From contig JAKCEJ010000042.1 of assembly GCA_021838065.1 (NCBI GenBank), positions 1-12,715 on the forward strand: a stretch of 12,715 bases of DNA, read 5' to 3'. Under the pieces are notes generated by a model. It worked only from the letters and a program-made list of their open reading frames with translations. It was not told the origin of the DNA and did no database searches. The position numbers and the translations under genes are program-made. The stretch is from Pseudomonadota bacterium (GTDB lineage: Bacteria > Pseudomonadota > Gammaproteobacteria > Steroidobacterales > Steroidobacteraceae). Position 1 is the first letter of the stretch. Each line of letters opens with the position of its first letter. This document shows, piece after piece, positions 5,854 through 12,715 of the stretch.

Positions 5854-6867
5854 CTATCTCGCGTGCCAAACCGGAGTCGATGCCCCGCGCGCAGACTCAG
5901 GAATCAGCACCGTCGAGCCAGTCGTGCGGCGCGCCTCGAGATCCCGGTGTGCCCGGGCGGCATCGGCCAGCGCATAGCGCTGGCCGATTCCCACGCGCAG
6001 CACGCCCTGTTTCACCGCGGCAAACAGCTCGCGCGCCGCGGCGTCGAGTTCTTCTCGGCGGCCGATATAGTTGAAGAGCGTGGGGCGTGTCAGAAATAAC
6101 GAGCCGCGCCGGCTGAGTTCGAGCGGATTGACTGCCGGCGGTGGTCCCGAGGCATTGCCGTAGGAGACCATCAGACCCAGCGGCCGCAGACAGTCGAGCG
6201 AGTCCATGAAGGTATCGCGCCCGACCGAGTCATACACCACGGCGACCCCCTCGCCGCGGGTGAGACGACGAACTTCCGGTGCCAGCGGCCCGCGCCCCGA
6301 GAGCAACACCTGCCGGCAGCCGTGCTTACGCGCAAGTTCGGCCTTCGCCTCGCTGCCGACGACGCCGATGACTCGGGCGCCGAGCGACTTCGCCCACTGC
6401 GTCAGCAGGGAGCCGACGCCGCCGGCGGCCGCATGGACCACAATGGTGTCGCCGCGGCGCACGCGGTGGGTGCGGCGCAGCAGGAACTGAGCGGTGAGCC
6501 CTTTCAACATCAGGGCCGCGGCCTGCTCGTCTGCGACGCCCTTGGGAATCTTCACCAGGCGTGCGACCGGAACGTTGCGCACCTCGCAGTAGGCGCCCGG
6601 AACGGAGTGCGCGTAAGCCACCCGGTCCCCCACGCGGAACCCGCGCACGTTGCGCCCGAGCGCAGTGACGACCCCGGCGGCCTCGCGTCCGGGTACGCCG
6701 GGCAGTTCGCCCGGATACAGCCCCGTTCGGTCGTACACGTCGATGTAGTTGAGGCCGATCGCCGTGTGGCGGATCTGCGCTTCACCGGCGCCCGGTTTGC
6801 CGATGTCGAGGTCCTCCACGCGAAGCACCTCGGGTCCGCCGTGCTCGTGGAATCGGATGCATTTCAT
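5854..6867 (-). CDS. qor: NAD(P)H:quinone oxidoreductase, zinc-free MDR family
   Basis: The protein has 337 residues, slightly longer than E. coli Qor (327) because of a tail of about 14 residues after TGSTVLIP. It belongs to the medium-chain dehydrogenase/reductase family and is expected to reduce quinones in the cytosol with NADPH. The N-terminal catalytic fold shows NYIDVYDRTGLYPGELPGVPGREAAGVV (40-67) and VGDRVAY (79-85). The nucleotide-binding domain begins with VVHAAAGGVGSLLTQWAKSLGARVIG (143-168), where AAGGVG is the family's glycine motif, and continues with YDSVG (212-216). Zinc ligands of alcohol dehydrogenases are absent, as expected for Qor. The start ATG at 6867 is preceded by GAGGGGG. 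It lies 92 bp behind the aldo/keto reductase on the same strand and may be co-transcribed with it. Confidence 0.88.
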   Translation of the reverse strand: MKCIRFHEHGGPEVLRVEDLDIGKPGAGEAQIRHTAIGLNYIDVYDRTGLYPGELPGVPGREAAGVVTALGRNVRGFRVGDRVAYAHSVPGAYCEVRNVPVARLVKIPKGVADEQAAALMLKGLTAQFLLRRTHRVRRGDTIVVHAAAGGVGSLLTQWAKSLGARVIGVVGSEAKAELARKHGCRQVLLSGRGPLAPEVRRLTRGEGVAVVYDSVGRDTFMDSLDCLRPLGLMVSYGNASGPPPAVNPLELSRRGSLFLTRPTLFNYIGRREELDAAARELFAAVKQGVLRVGIGQRYALADAARAHRDLEARRTTGSTVLIPESARGASTPVWHAR

Positions 6868-6959
6868 GACAGCCCCCTCACGGCGCCGCACATCAGCGGC
6901 GCGGCGCCAGATTACACCGGCGCTCCCTCCCGGGGCTCCCTCGAAGGGTCGGCGGACTC

Positions 6960-7973
6960 TCAGTGCGACGGCCGCGACGGCCCGCTGCCGGCGCCCGTGC
7001 GCTCGATGGCCGCGGCGATGTCCTCCAGGTCCTCCTCGGTGAGCGCCAGTGTCGCCGCCCCGATCCACCCGTCGACCTGCGCGGGCTGGCGCGCCCCGAC
7101 GATCGCTCCCGTCACGCCGGACCAGGCCAGAGTCCAGGCCACGGCGACCGCAGCGGCGGTTGAGCCGTGCCGTGCCGCGATCGGCCTGAGGGCCTCGGCC
7201 AGCGCCAGGTTGCGCGGCAGCGCCTCGCCGCTGAACTGTGCGTTGCGGCTGCGCCAGTCGTCGGCCGGCAGGGATTTCGCCCGTTCGGCGGTGAAGGCCC
7301 CGGTCAGCAGGCCGGCCTGCATCGGACTGTAGACGATGACGCCGGCGCCGTGCGCGCGGCACCACTGGATCTCGGCGGCTGCTTGGCGGCGGATGGCGGA
7401 GAACGGGGGCTGCAGTGAATCGACGTGCCCGATCCGCTCGGCCCGCTCAAGCTGCTCCACCGTATGATTCGACAGCGCCACGGCGCGGATCTTGCCCGCC
7501 CGCTTGAATTCGAGCAGCGTCTGCCAGTACTCCTCGAGCGGCGTGTCGTCGGCGGGCCGGTGCATCTGGTACAGATCGATGCGCTCGACCCCCAGCCGGC
7601 GCAGCGACGCATCGAGCTCGCGGCGCAGGCTCTCGGCCGTGCCGGTCCGGCGCGGCAGCGCCTGCGGATTGCCCTCGTCCCATGCCAGGCCGCACTTGGT
7701 GAAGACCAAGGGCCGCTCGGCCGCGCTCATGTCCCGCAGCGCCCGGCGCACCACCTCCTCGGAGTGCCCGAAGCCGTAAATCGGCGCGGTATCGATCCAG
7801 TTGACGCCCCGGTCGACGGCGTGGCGTATCGCGCGAATCGAGGCCTCGTCATCCACAGCGCCCCATTCAGTGCCGCCGGCCGCCCAGGCGCCGAAGCCCA
7901 CCCGGGTAATGGCCATGCCGGTTCGGCCGAGCGGCCGGGTAGGAAGGTCGGTCGCGGGGGACGCGCTCGGCAT
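6960..7973 (-). CDS. Aldo/keto reductase, NADPH-dependent oxidoreductase
   Basis: A 337-residue (beta/alpha)8-barrel reductase with the full catalytic tetrad: Asp61 and Tyr66 (WIDTAPIYGFGHSE), Lys93 (VFTKCG) and His138 (DLYQMHRP). The C-terminal cofactor part shows IVGARQPAQVDGW. The closest pattern is the general aldo/keto reductases that act on small aldehydes, ketones or sugars; the substrate cannot be told. The frame is open for 800 bases further upstream, but ATG 7973 is preceded by GGAG eight bases away, and family similarity begins right after it (RPLGRTGMAITRVGFGAWAAGG). The extension would overlap the methyltransferase gene on the other strand. Its neighbours are qor downstream on the same strand and the divergent methyltransferase. 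Confidence 0.9.
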   Translation of the reverse strand: MPSASPATDLPTRPLGRTGMAITRVGFGAWAAGGTEWGAVDDEASIRAIRHAVDRGVNWIDTAPIYGFGHSEEVVRRALRDMSAAERPLVFTKCGLAWDEGNPQALPRRTGTAESLRRELDASLRRLGVERIDLYQMHRPADDTPLEEYWQTLLEFKRAGKIRAVALSNHTVEQLERAERIGHVDSLQPPFSAIRRQAAAEIQWCRAHGAGVIVYSPMQAGLLTGAFTAERAKSLPADDWRSRNAQFSGEALPRNLALAEALRPIAARHGSTAAAVAVAWTLAWSGVTGAIVGARQPAQVDGWIGAATLALTEEDLEDIAAAIERTGAGSGPSRPSH

Positions 7974-8129
7974 CACAGCTTCTCCGGGGCGAGGGTCGCA
8001 GCGGCGAGGCTGGCACGTCAGGGGCATACTGGCAACTCGCCCCCCCGGCACGGCATGGCCGCCGCCCCGCTTGCGTTGCGACCCCCGAGGTCCTACCGTC
8101 CCGCGGTCTGCACGCTGCCGGTCCGAGCC

Positions 8130-8921
8130 ATGAGCACTCACGAGCAAACTGTCCAGAGACAATTCAATCCACGCGCCGAAGCCTACCGCCACAGCGCGGT
8201 TCACGCAGCGGGTCCGGATCTCGAGTACGCACGCACACTCGTCTCGAGCACAGCGGCGCGCCCCGCGCATGGGCTCGACCTCGGCTGCGGCGCCGGACAC
8301 TTGTCCTTCGCGCTCGCGCCGCACGTCGAGCACCTGGTGGCGCTCGACCCCTCCCCGAACATGCTGGCGGCAGTTGCGCGCGGCGCGCACGAGCGGGGTT
8401 TGAGGGGGATCGAGGTGCAGACCGGCAGCGCGCAATCCCTGCCGTATCCGGACGGAACCTTCTCTCTCGCGTGCACGCGCTACAGCGCGCACCACTGGGG
8501 CCGACTCGAGGACGCACTCCGTGAGATGGCCCGTGTGCTGACGCCAGGCGGCCACGCCCTCATCATTGATGTCATCGCTCCGGACAGCGCGCTTGTGGAC
8601 ACGCACCTGCAGGCGATCGAACTGCTTCGGGACGTCTCGCACGTGCGCAACCGGTCGGTGCGCGAGTGGCGCGAGCTGCTGGGCGCGGCCGGTCTGCTCG
8701 AGGGGCAGTCCCGCCAATGGCCCCTGCGGATCGAGTTCGCCTCCTGGGTCGCGCGCATGAGCACACCGCAGAGGCACGTGGCAGCGATCCGCTCACTGCA
8801 GGCGAGCGCCCCGCGCGAAGTCCGCGAGGCGCTCGCGATCGAGCCCGACGGCTCCTTCATGCTCCAGACGGGTCTGTTCTGGCTGACGAAGCCGCCTCAT
8901 CCGGCTACCGGTCCGCGCTGA
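8130..8921 (+). CDS. Class I SAM-dependent methyltransferase (UbiE/MenG-like fold)
   Basis: This 263-residue methyltransferase shows motif I GLDLGCGAGHLSFAL (48-62), the acidic ribose-binding residue at the end of strand 2 (ALDPSPNML, Asp73), and the methyltransferase-11 type segment GSAQSLPYPDGTFSLACTRYSAHHW (99-123). LREMARVLTPGGHALIIDV (130-148) follows. The N-terminal QRQFNPRAEAYRHSAVHA is typical of UbiE-like enzymes. The C-terminal third (from about 150) may form the substrate cap; the substrate is unknown. I placed the start at ATG 8130, where family similarity begins; the ribosome binding site is poor. The open frame extends to 7425 but would run antisense through the aldo/keto reductase. 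The stop overlaps the beginning of the Ada/AlkA remnant frame. Confidence 0.87.
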   Translation: MSTHEQTVQRQFNPRAEAYRHSAVHAAGPDLEYARTLVSSTAARPAHGLDLGCGAGHLSFALAPHVEHLVALDPSPNMLAAVARGAHERGLRGIEVQTGSAQSLPYPDGTFSLACTRYSAHHWGRLEDALREMARVLTPGGHALIIDVIAPDSALVDTHLQAIELLRDVSHVRNRSVREWRELLGAAGLLEGQSRQWPLRIEFASWVARMSTPQRHVAAIRSLQASAPREVREALAIEPDGSFMLQTGLFWLTKPPHPATGPR

Positions 8922-8967
8922 CCCCCATCGGCACCGCCTTGAACGCCACGAGCGCCTGCGTGGCCGG

Positions 8968-10131
8968 CCGGCATGGAACGGCACCTCCACCACGGTCAGC
9001 CGCGGCCTGCGCCTGATCGCCGAAGGCGCGCTCGATGAGAACAACATCGAGACGTTCGCCGAGCGGCTCGGCGTCACCTCGCGGCACCTCTCACGGCTCT
9101 TTCTGCGCCACCTCGGCGCCTCGCCCACCACCATCGCGCGCACCCGGCGGGTGCTGTTCGCCAAACAGCTGCTCAGCGACACGAATCTCACCATCGCGCA
9201 GATCGCCATGGCCGCGGGCTTCGGCAGCATTCGCCGCTTCAACGACGTGTTCCGGCAGTACTACGGACGGCCGCCCTCCGAGGTGCGCCGGCTGGGCCGC
9301 CCGCCGAGCCTGTCGGAGGGCGAATACGTGTTGCGTCTGGCGTACCGGCCGCCCTATGACTGGGATGCGCTGCTGCGGTTCCTCGCCTCACGCGCCATCC
9401 CGGGCGTGGAGTCGGCGCGCGGCGGCGTATACCGGCGCACGATACTGGCGCAGGGCTGCCAGGGGCTGCTCGAGGTGACGCCGGAGCCGGGCGTCGACAT
9501 GCTGCGGGTGCGAATCCAGCTGCCGCGCCCGGAATGCCTTCTGCAGGTGGTCACTCAGACGCGCGCCATGTTCGACCTGGCGGCCGATCCGGAACTGATC
9601 GAGCGCCACCTCGGCGCCGATCCGCTGCTCGCGCCGCTGCTGCGCGCGCATCCCGGACGGCGTCTGCCGGGCGCGTGGGACGCCTGCGAGGTCGTCATCC
9701 AGGCGCTGCTCGAGGAGCGCTGCCCCCCGAGCCGCACGCGCGAGCTGCTCGGGCTCATCGCCGAGCGGTACGGTGCGCCGGTGACGTTCAGCGCCGCGCA
9801 GGATCTGAGCCGCACGTTTCCGCGCGCGCAGGCGCTGGCGGCGGCGGACCTCGATGACCTGCCGCGGCCCGCGGCGCAGGCGGTCCAGGCAGCCTCGCGG
9901 GTGTTATGGGCGCTCGATGACGCCACCTGGCGCGATCAGCTCCTGAGACGGTTGCGTACGGTCGCTCAGCCCGAGGACTCGACATTGCAGTACATCGCGA
10001 TGCGCGCGCTCGACGATCCGGATGCGTTTCCAACAAACGGATGGGGCGTTGCCGTCGCGGCCCGGGGACCGCTGCGGGCCGCGGCGGGATGGCAGTCGCG
10101 CGTGCAGGATTGGAAGCCGTGGCGCTCCTAG
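8968..10131 (+). pseudogene. alkA: Truncated and degenerate Ada-AlkA fusion (AraC-type HTH + AlkA-like glycosylase)
   Basis: The parent family fuses an Ada metal-binding domain, an AraC-type HTH and an AlkA 3-methyladenine glycosylase. Here the frame picks up only at PAWNGTSTTVSRGLRLIAEG, the junction before the HTH. The cysteine-rich Ada part is missing and the frame is closed upstream at 8884-8886. The HTH (to about 9290) looks good, with ERLGVTSRHLSRLF and AQIAMAAGFGSIRRFNDVF. The AlkA_N-like region and first glycosylase helices follow (GRRLPGAWDACEVVIQALL). The helix-hairpin-helix (normally LPGIGPWTAQYIA) reads VAQPEDSTLQYIA, and the catalytic Asp of the FPxxD segment is Gly in FPTNGWGV (10030-10044). 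The end, WKPWRS, stops before the usual YAxxHLW. No ATG, GTG or TTG exists in frame before GTG 9151, which would cut the HTH. Catalysis is very unlikely; regulation by the HTH remains possible. Confidence 0.7.
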
Positions 10132-10196
10132 GCCGCGCTTTATCTGCTGGATGCAGCAAGCGCCGGGTGAGCGGCGCGGGAGCGTGTGCGCCGAGG

Positions 10197-10830
10197 CTAC
10201 GGCAGGCGCCCCGGCGGTCGGACGCGCATGTGCTTGAACAGATCGCCCGCGACGGGAATCTTGCCGAGCCAGCAGCCGACAATGACGATCGGGGCGATCA
10301 CGAGCGAGCAGCGGTCGTTGAGCGCGATGAGCGTTCCGCCCGTCGGAAGCATCTCGATGCGGTGCGTGGCGGCGTCATCCCAGCCGTCCCAGTGATGCCG
10401 AGGCGGTGCGGATGCGAATGCGCTCGAATGCGGAAACCCGAAGCGTACGCTCGCCGGTGCGCGGGGCGCCGTGAGCGCCTGCGCTTCGCGCCGCAGAGCG
10501 CTCATCCACTCGATCCGGGTGCGTGCAGGTCTGCCGCGGCGCATCGGCCCGGGCGGCGCGGGTCGAAGCGGACCGGGCCGCGAGGCCGCATCAGCGCCGG
10601 AGCGTGCGATAGGGGTGACACGCCGTGGACGGCGGCGCAGGTGCGCTTGTGCCGATGGCGCAGATATTGGGAGGTAAAGCGTCACTGCAACGCTGTAGAC
10701 GGTTGTAAGGCGGCTGGGCTGGGGCGCGGGGGGACGTCAACAGCTGACGCAGCAGCAGGGCATGCACCGCCAACACCAGCGCCGCTGTGAAGACCCGCCG
10801 CGCCGTGATCCGCCCGCGCCCAGCGCCCAC
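10197..10830 (-). pseudogene. TonB-like anchored protein of unknown function, frameshifted
   Basis: The first frame (GTG 10830 to 10591) gives an N-terminal membrane anchor, RRVFTAALVLAVHALLLRQLL, like the signal anchors of TonB-type and related periplasmic proteins. A second frame (open from about 10736 to the stop at 10197) gives a Pro/Arg-rich stretch and then a compact domain with TRIEWMSALRREAQALTAPR, THRIEMLPTGGTLIALNDRC and GKIPVAGDLFKHM. The two frames overlap at 10686-10736. The shift most simply lies in the run of six C (minus strand) at 10727-10732, where one base too many would explain it. Codon use in the second half (mostly C or G in third position) supports real coding history. 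Its start is 10 bp after the stop of the HAAS membrane gene, so it belongs to the PadR operon. A sequencing error is an alternative to true inactivation. I do not recognise a named family. Confidence 0.5.
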
Positions 10831-10840
10831 GGCAACGCAC

Positions 10841-11551
10841 TCAGCTGGGAAGCGACCGGCGCCGGCCCGAGCGATGTCTCACGATGAAGTATGGCGCGAG
10901 CGCCAGCGCCGCCGTGATGAGCGTACCGGTCAATTGGAGCGGAAGCATCCGGAGCCGGATTCCGATCCCCAGGGTGGCGCTGCCGCGCTGTCCGGGAATG
11001 GGCAGCATCAGTCCCGAGTTCATCAGCCGTGCCGTGAGGCACACGAGCAGCACGCTCGCGATGAGCCAGCGCAGCGCGACCGCGCGGCGGCTCGCGAGCA
11101 GCGCGAACCCGGCACCGACCAGGACGGGCAGCACCCACTGCAAGGCCACGACGAACACGGAATTGACGGCCGTGGCCACCGCCGCCGGCACCGCGAGTTG
11201 GTGCACTACGAGCTGCAGACCGTTGAGCACCAGGACCAGCAGCGCCATGATCGCCACGCACAGCAGCGCGAAGCTTGCGAGCGGCGCAACAGCGTACACG
11301 GCGGGCCAGCGGTACAGCCAGCCGCGCAGCTCCCGACGGCCGGCGTAGCGCTCGATGAGCACGGCGTCGGCGCCCATCGCCTCATGCGCCGCGCGAGCCG
11401 CCTGATCCGGCGGCTCGCCGCGCGCAAGCGCCTGCAAGCGCAGCTGATGGTAATGGCCGGACATTTCCAGCGCGGCCCGCCGCGCGTGCCGGGCTGCGAC
11501 GCCATGGCGCCGCAGCGCGCGGCTCAGTTGGACAAAACGCGGCTCACTCAT
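10841..11551 (-). CDS. HAAS-type membrane protein, PadR partner
   Basis: A 236-residue protein. The N-terminal 80 residues are a helical soluble domain (SRALRRHGVAARHARRAALEMSGHY, then DQAARAAHEAMGADAVLIERYA) resembling HAAS domains, which typically occur in membrane proteins encoded beside PadR repressors. Four hydrophobic segments follow, about 84-119, 121-153, 158-183 and 203-224; the first two are long enough that one or two extra crossings are possible. The tail is very basic (RHRSGRRRS). The start overlaps the padR stop by eight bases, so the two are translationally coupled. The family is thought to work with PadR in envelope or stress control, but a molecular role is not established here. 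The HAAS call is by pattern and context. Confidence 0.65.
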   Translation of the reverse strand: MSEPRFVQLSRALRRHGVAARHARRAALEMSGHYHQLRLQALARGEPPDQAARAAHEAMGADAVLIERYAGRRELRGWLYRWPAVYAVAPLASFALLCVAIMALLVLVLNGLQLVVHQLAVPAAVATAVNSVFVVALQWVLPVLVGAGFALLASRRAVALRWLIASVLLVCLTARLMNSGLMLPIPGQRGSATLGIGIRLRMLPLQLTGTLITAALALAPYFIVRHRSGRRRSLPS

Positions 11552-11882
11552 GGCCGCTCGTGCCCAGGATCCGCGCGACGCCCGCGCTCATGCGCTGCCA
11601 GTTCGCCGTCAGGCGCTCAAGGCGCCTGCGGCCGCGCGCGGTCAGCTGATAGTAGATGCGTGTGCGGCCCTCGACCTGCCGCGGATGCGGGCGCAGCAGT
11701 CCTCGCGCCTCCATCGCATGCAGTGCCGGATACAGCACGCCCTCGCCGAGGCTAAGCGTCTCCCGGCTAACCACCTTCAAGGTGCGGGCGATCTCGTAGC
11801 CGTACATCTCGCGCTCGGCCAGCAGGCGCAGGACCACCAGCTCCGGGACGCCGGCCATGAGTGTCGGATCGCGCTCGCCCAT
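11544..11882 (-). CDS. PadR-family winged-helix transcriptional repressor
   Basis: A 112-residue PadR subfamily-2-like protein. The winged helix shows ELVVLRLLAEREMYGYEIARTL (14-35), the recognition helix in LSLGEGVLYPALHAMEARGLL (43-63), and the wing with EGRTRIYYQLTARGRRRL (71-88). A short C-terminal helix (to 112) would serve dimerisation. It probably represses its own operon, which continues with the HAAS membrane protein (8-base overlap) and the frameshifted TonB-like gene. A palindromic operator overlaps its promoter. ATG 11882 has no ribosome binding site and lies just after the -10 box, which suggests a leaderless transcript. Typical PadR ligands are small phenolics or drugs; none can be inferred here. 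Confidence 0.9.
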   Translation of the reverse strand: MGERDPTLMAGVPELVVLRLLAEREMYGYEIARTLKVVSRETLSLGEGVLYPALHAMEARGLLRPHPRQVEGRTRIYYQLTARGRRRLERLTANWQRMSAGVARILGTSGHE

Positions 11883-11888
11883 GCGCCG

Positions 11889-11917
11889 ACTATACCTCGC
11901 GGGACGAGGTATGGAAA
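11889..11917 (-). promoter_or_regulatory. padR promoter with overlapping inverted-repeat operator
   Basis: On the minus strand TTTCCA (-35, 11912-11917) and TATAGT (-10, 11889-11894) are separated by exactly 17 bases. The inverted repeat ATACCTCG / CGAGGTAT (11892-11899 and 11905-11912, five-base spacer) fills the space between and overlaps the -10 box. PadR operators commonly are AT-ended dyads of this kind, so autorepression is likely. The -10 box ends six bases before the padR ATG, so transcription would start at or next to the start codon. Confidence 0.65.
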
Positions 11918-11934
11918 GCGGCGCCGCGCGCCGC

Positions 11935-12715
11935 TCAGTGGCGCTCGCTGTCCAGATGCGCCATCTGCGCCGGCGCGTAGCGCTCGCCGGCCGCCGCGCC
12001 CTTGGGTACGGCTCGCTCGATGGCGGCGAGGTCCGCGGGCGTGAGCCGAACCGGCAGCGCGCCCAGCGCCTCGGCCAGCTGCTCGCGGCGCCGGGCGCCG
12101 ATCAGCGGAATGATGTCGACGCCCTGCGCGCGCACCCAGGCGATGGCGAGCTGCGCGACGCTGACCTGACGCTCATGGGACAGCGTGCGCAGTGCCTGCA
12201 CGAGGGCGAGATTGCGCTCGAGGTTCTCGCCGCTGAAGCGCGGGCCGTGCGCGCGCCAGTCGCTCGGCGCGGGTGGCTTGCGGCTCCAGTGCCCGCTGAT
12301 CAGTCCGCGCGAGAGCACTCCATAGGCGGTGACGGCGATGCCGAGGTCGCGCACCGCAGGCAGGATATCGGTCTCGATGCCGCGGGAAATCAGCGAGTAC
12401 TCGATCTGCAGGTCGCAGAGGGGGTGCACGGCGGCCGCCCGGCGGAGGGTGGCCGCGCCCACCTCGGACAAGCCGATGTGACGGACGTATCCGGCCGTCA
12501 CCATCTCGGCCGCCGCACCGACGGTCTCCTCGATGGGCACCTGCGGATCGAGCCGCGCGGGGCGGTAGATGTCGATGTAGTCGAGACGCAGCCGCTGCAG
12601 CGAGTACGCGAGAGCGGTCTTCACCGCCGCAGGCCGGCCGTCGAAGCCGATCCAGCGACCTGTCGGATCGCGCTGCGCGCCGAATTTCACGCTCACCTGG
12701 AAGCGCTCGCGCGGC
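11935..12715 (-). CDS. Aldo/keto reductase, N-terminus beyond the right edge
   Basis: The visible 259 residues are the C-terminal part of an aldo/keto reductase; the frame stays open to the right edge of the window. It begins just before the catalytic-lysine strand (FQVSVKFGAQRD). It continues with LDYIDIYRPARLDPQVPIEET, where the usual catalytic His is replaced within the YRPARLDP pattern typical of one large bacterial subgroup. VRHIGLSEVGAATLRRAAAVHPLCDLQIEYSLISRGIE and the cofactor-binding IPLIGARRREQL follow. It is therefore a different subgroup from the aldo/keto reductase at 6960-7973, not a recent duplicate. It lies 52 bp upstream of padR on the same strand. Substrate unknown. Confidence 0.9.
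   Translation of the reverse strand, partial: PRERFQVSVKFGAQRDPTGRWIGFDGRPAAVKTALAYSLQRLRLDYIDIYRPARLDPQVPIEETVGAAAEMVTAGYVRHIGLSEVGAATLRRAAAVHPLCDLQIEYSLISRGIETDILPAVRDLGIAVTAYGVLSRGLISGHWSRKPPAPSDWRAHGPRFSGENLERNLALVQALRTLSHERQVSVAQLAIAWVRAQGVDIIPLIGARRREQLAEALGALPVRLTPADLAAIERAVPKGAAAGERYAPAQMAHLDSERH

Noticed and set aside
6322..7332. 336-residue plus-strand frame opposite qor and the aldo/keto reductase
   Set aside because: It is antisense to two well-recognised enzymes and lacks any domain pattern of its own.
7425..8129. Upstream extension of the methyltransferase frame by 235 codons
   Set aside because: It is antisense to the aldo/keto reductase with its complete catalytic tetrad. 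The methyltransferase fold starts right after ATG 8130.
7974..8777. Upstream extension of the aldo/keto reductase frame on the minus strand
   Set aside because: It overlaps the methyltransferase gene and has no family similarity. A good ribosome binding site marks ATG 7973.
10145..10158. TGCTG-GATG-CAGCA hairpin between the AlkA relic and the TonB-like gene as a terminator
   Set aside because: The stem has only five base pairs and no T-run follows on either strand.
10787..11755. 322-residue plus-strand frame opposite the PadR operon
   Set aside because: It is antisense to PadR and the HAAS membrane protein. The composition (Arg, His, Gln-rich) is typical of a shadow frame.

Overview
This is a GC-rich window (roughly two-thirds G+C by eye) with tightly packed genes on both strands. 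It holds no rRNA, tRNA, CRISPR array, transposase or phage gene. Gene content and protein style (PsiE, PBP7-type endopeptidase, Ada/AlkA relic, PadR with HAAS partner, a TonB-like small protein, MntA/HepT) suggest a chromosomal segment of a gammaproteobacterium near the Xanthomonadales, Nevskiales or Steroidobacterales. That placement is inference from protein style, not a database match.

Left part (1-3340): a psiE-like membrane gene (266-715) converges on a DUF6249-type membrane protein gene (771-1253, minus). That gene is divergent from an ECF sigma factor gene (1423-2025), which overlaps by 4 nt a small two-helix membrane protein that is the likely anti-sigma factor (2022-2435). The 170-bp gap between the divergent genes carries two 30-bp promoter-like elements in mirror orientation, each TGAAACC-N13-CCGGGTATCA. 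The simplest reading is one self-controlled ECF regulon in which the sigma factor drives both its own operon and the facing membrane protein gene. This is the most interesting system in the window. A DUF1648/DUF5808 membrane protein follows (2623-3339), closed by a strong palindromic terminator.

Middle part (3340-8921): a periplasmic D-Ala-D-Ala endopeptidase (3551-4456) with a DUF1810 protein 13 bp behind it (4470-4937). Converging on them is a damaged MntA/HepT toxin-antitoxin pair: the nucleotidyltransferase antitoxin has an intact core, while the HEPN toxin is broken by two indels. Behind them on the minus strand are a quinone oxidoreductase (5854-6867) and an aldo/keto reductase (6960-7973). 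A class I methyltransferase (8130-8921) diverges from the aldo/keto reductase.

Right part (8922-12715): a decayed or repurposed Ada-AlkA alkylation-repair gene has lost its Ada domain, its start codon, the helix-hairpin-helix core and the catalytic aspartate, yet keeps a long open frame. On the minus strand a PadR repressor gene with an apparently leaderless promoter and an 8-bp inverted-repeat operator overlaps a HAAS-type membrane protein gene. That gene is followed by a frameshifted gene for a TonB-like anchored protein. The window ends inside a second aldo/keto reductase gene (minus strand) whose N-terminal part lies beyond the right edge. No gene-free stretch exceeds 300 bases; the longest is 1-265, which holds a small GC hairpin and a weak promoter.
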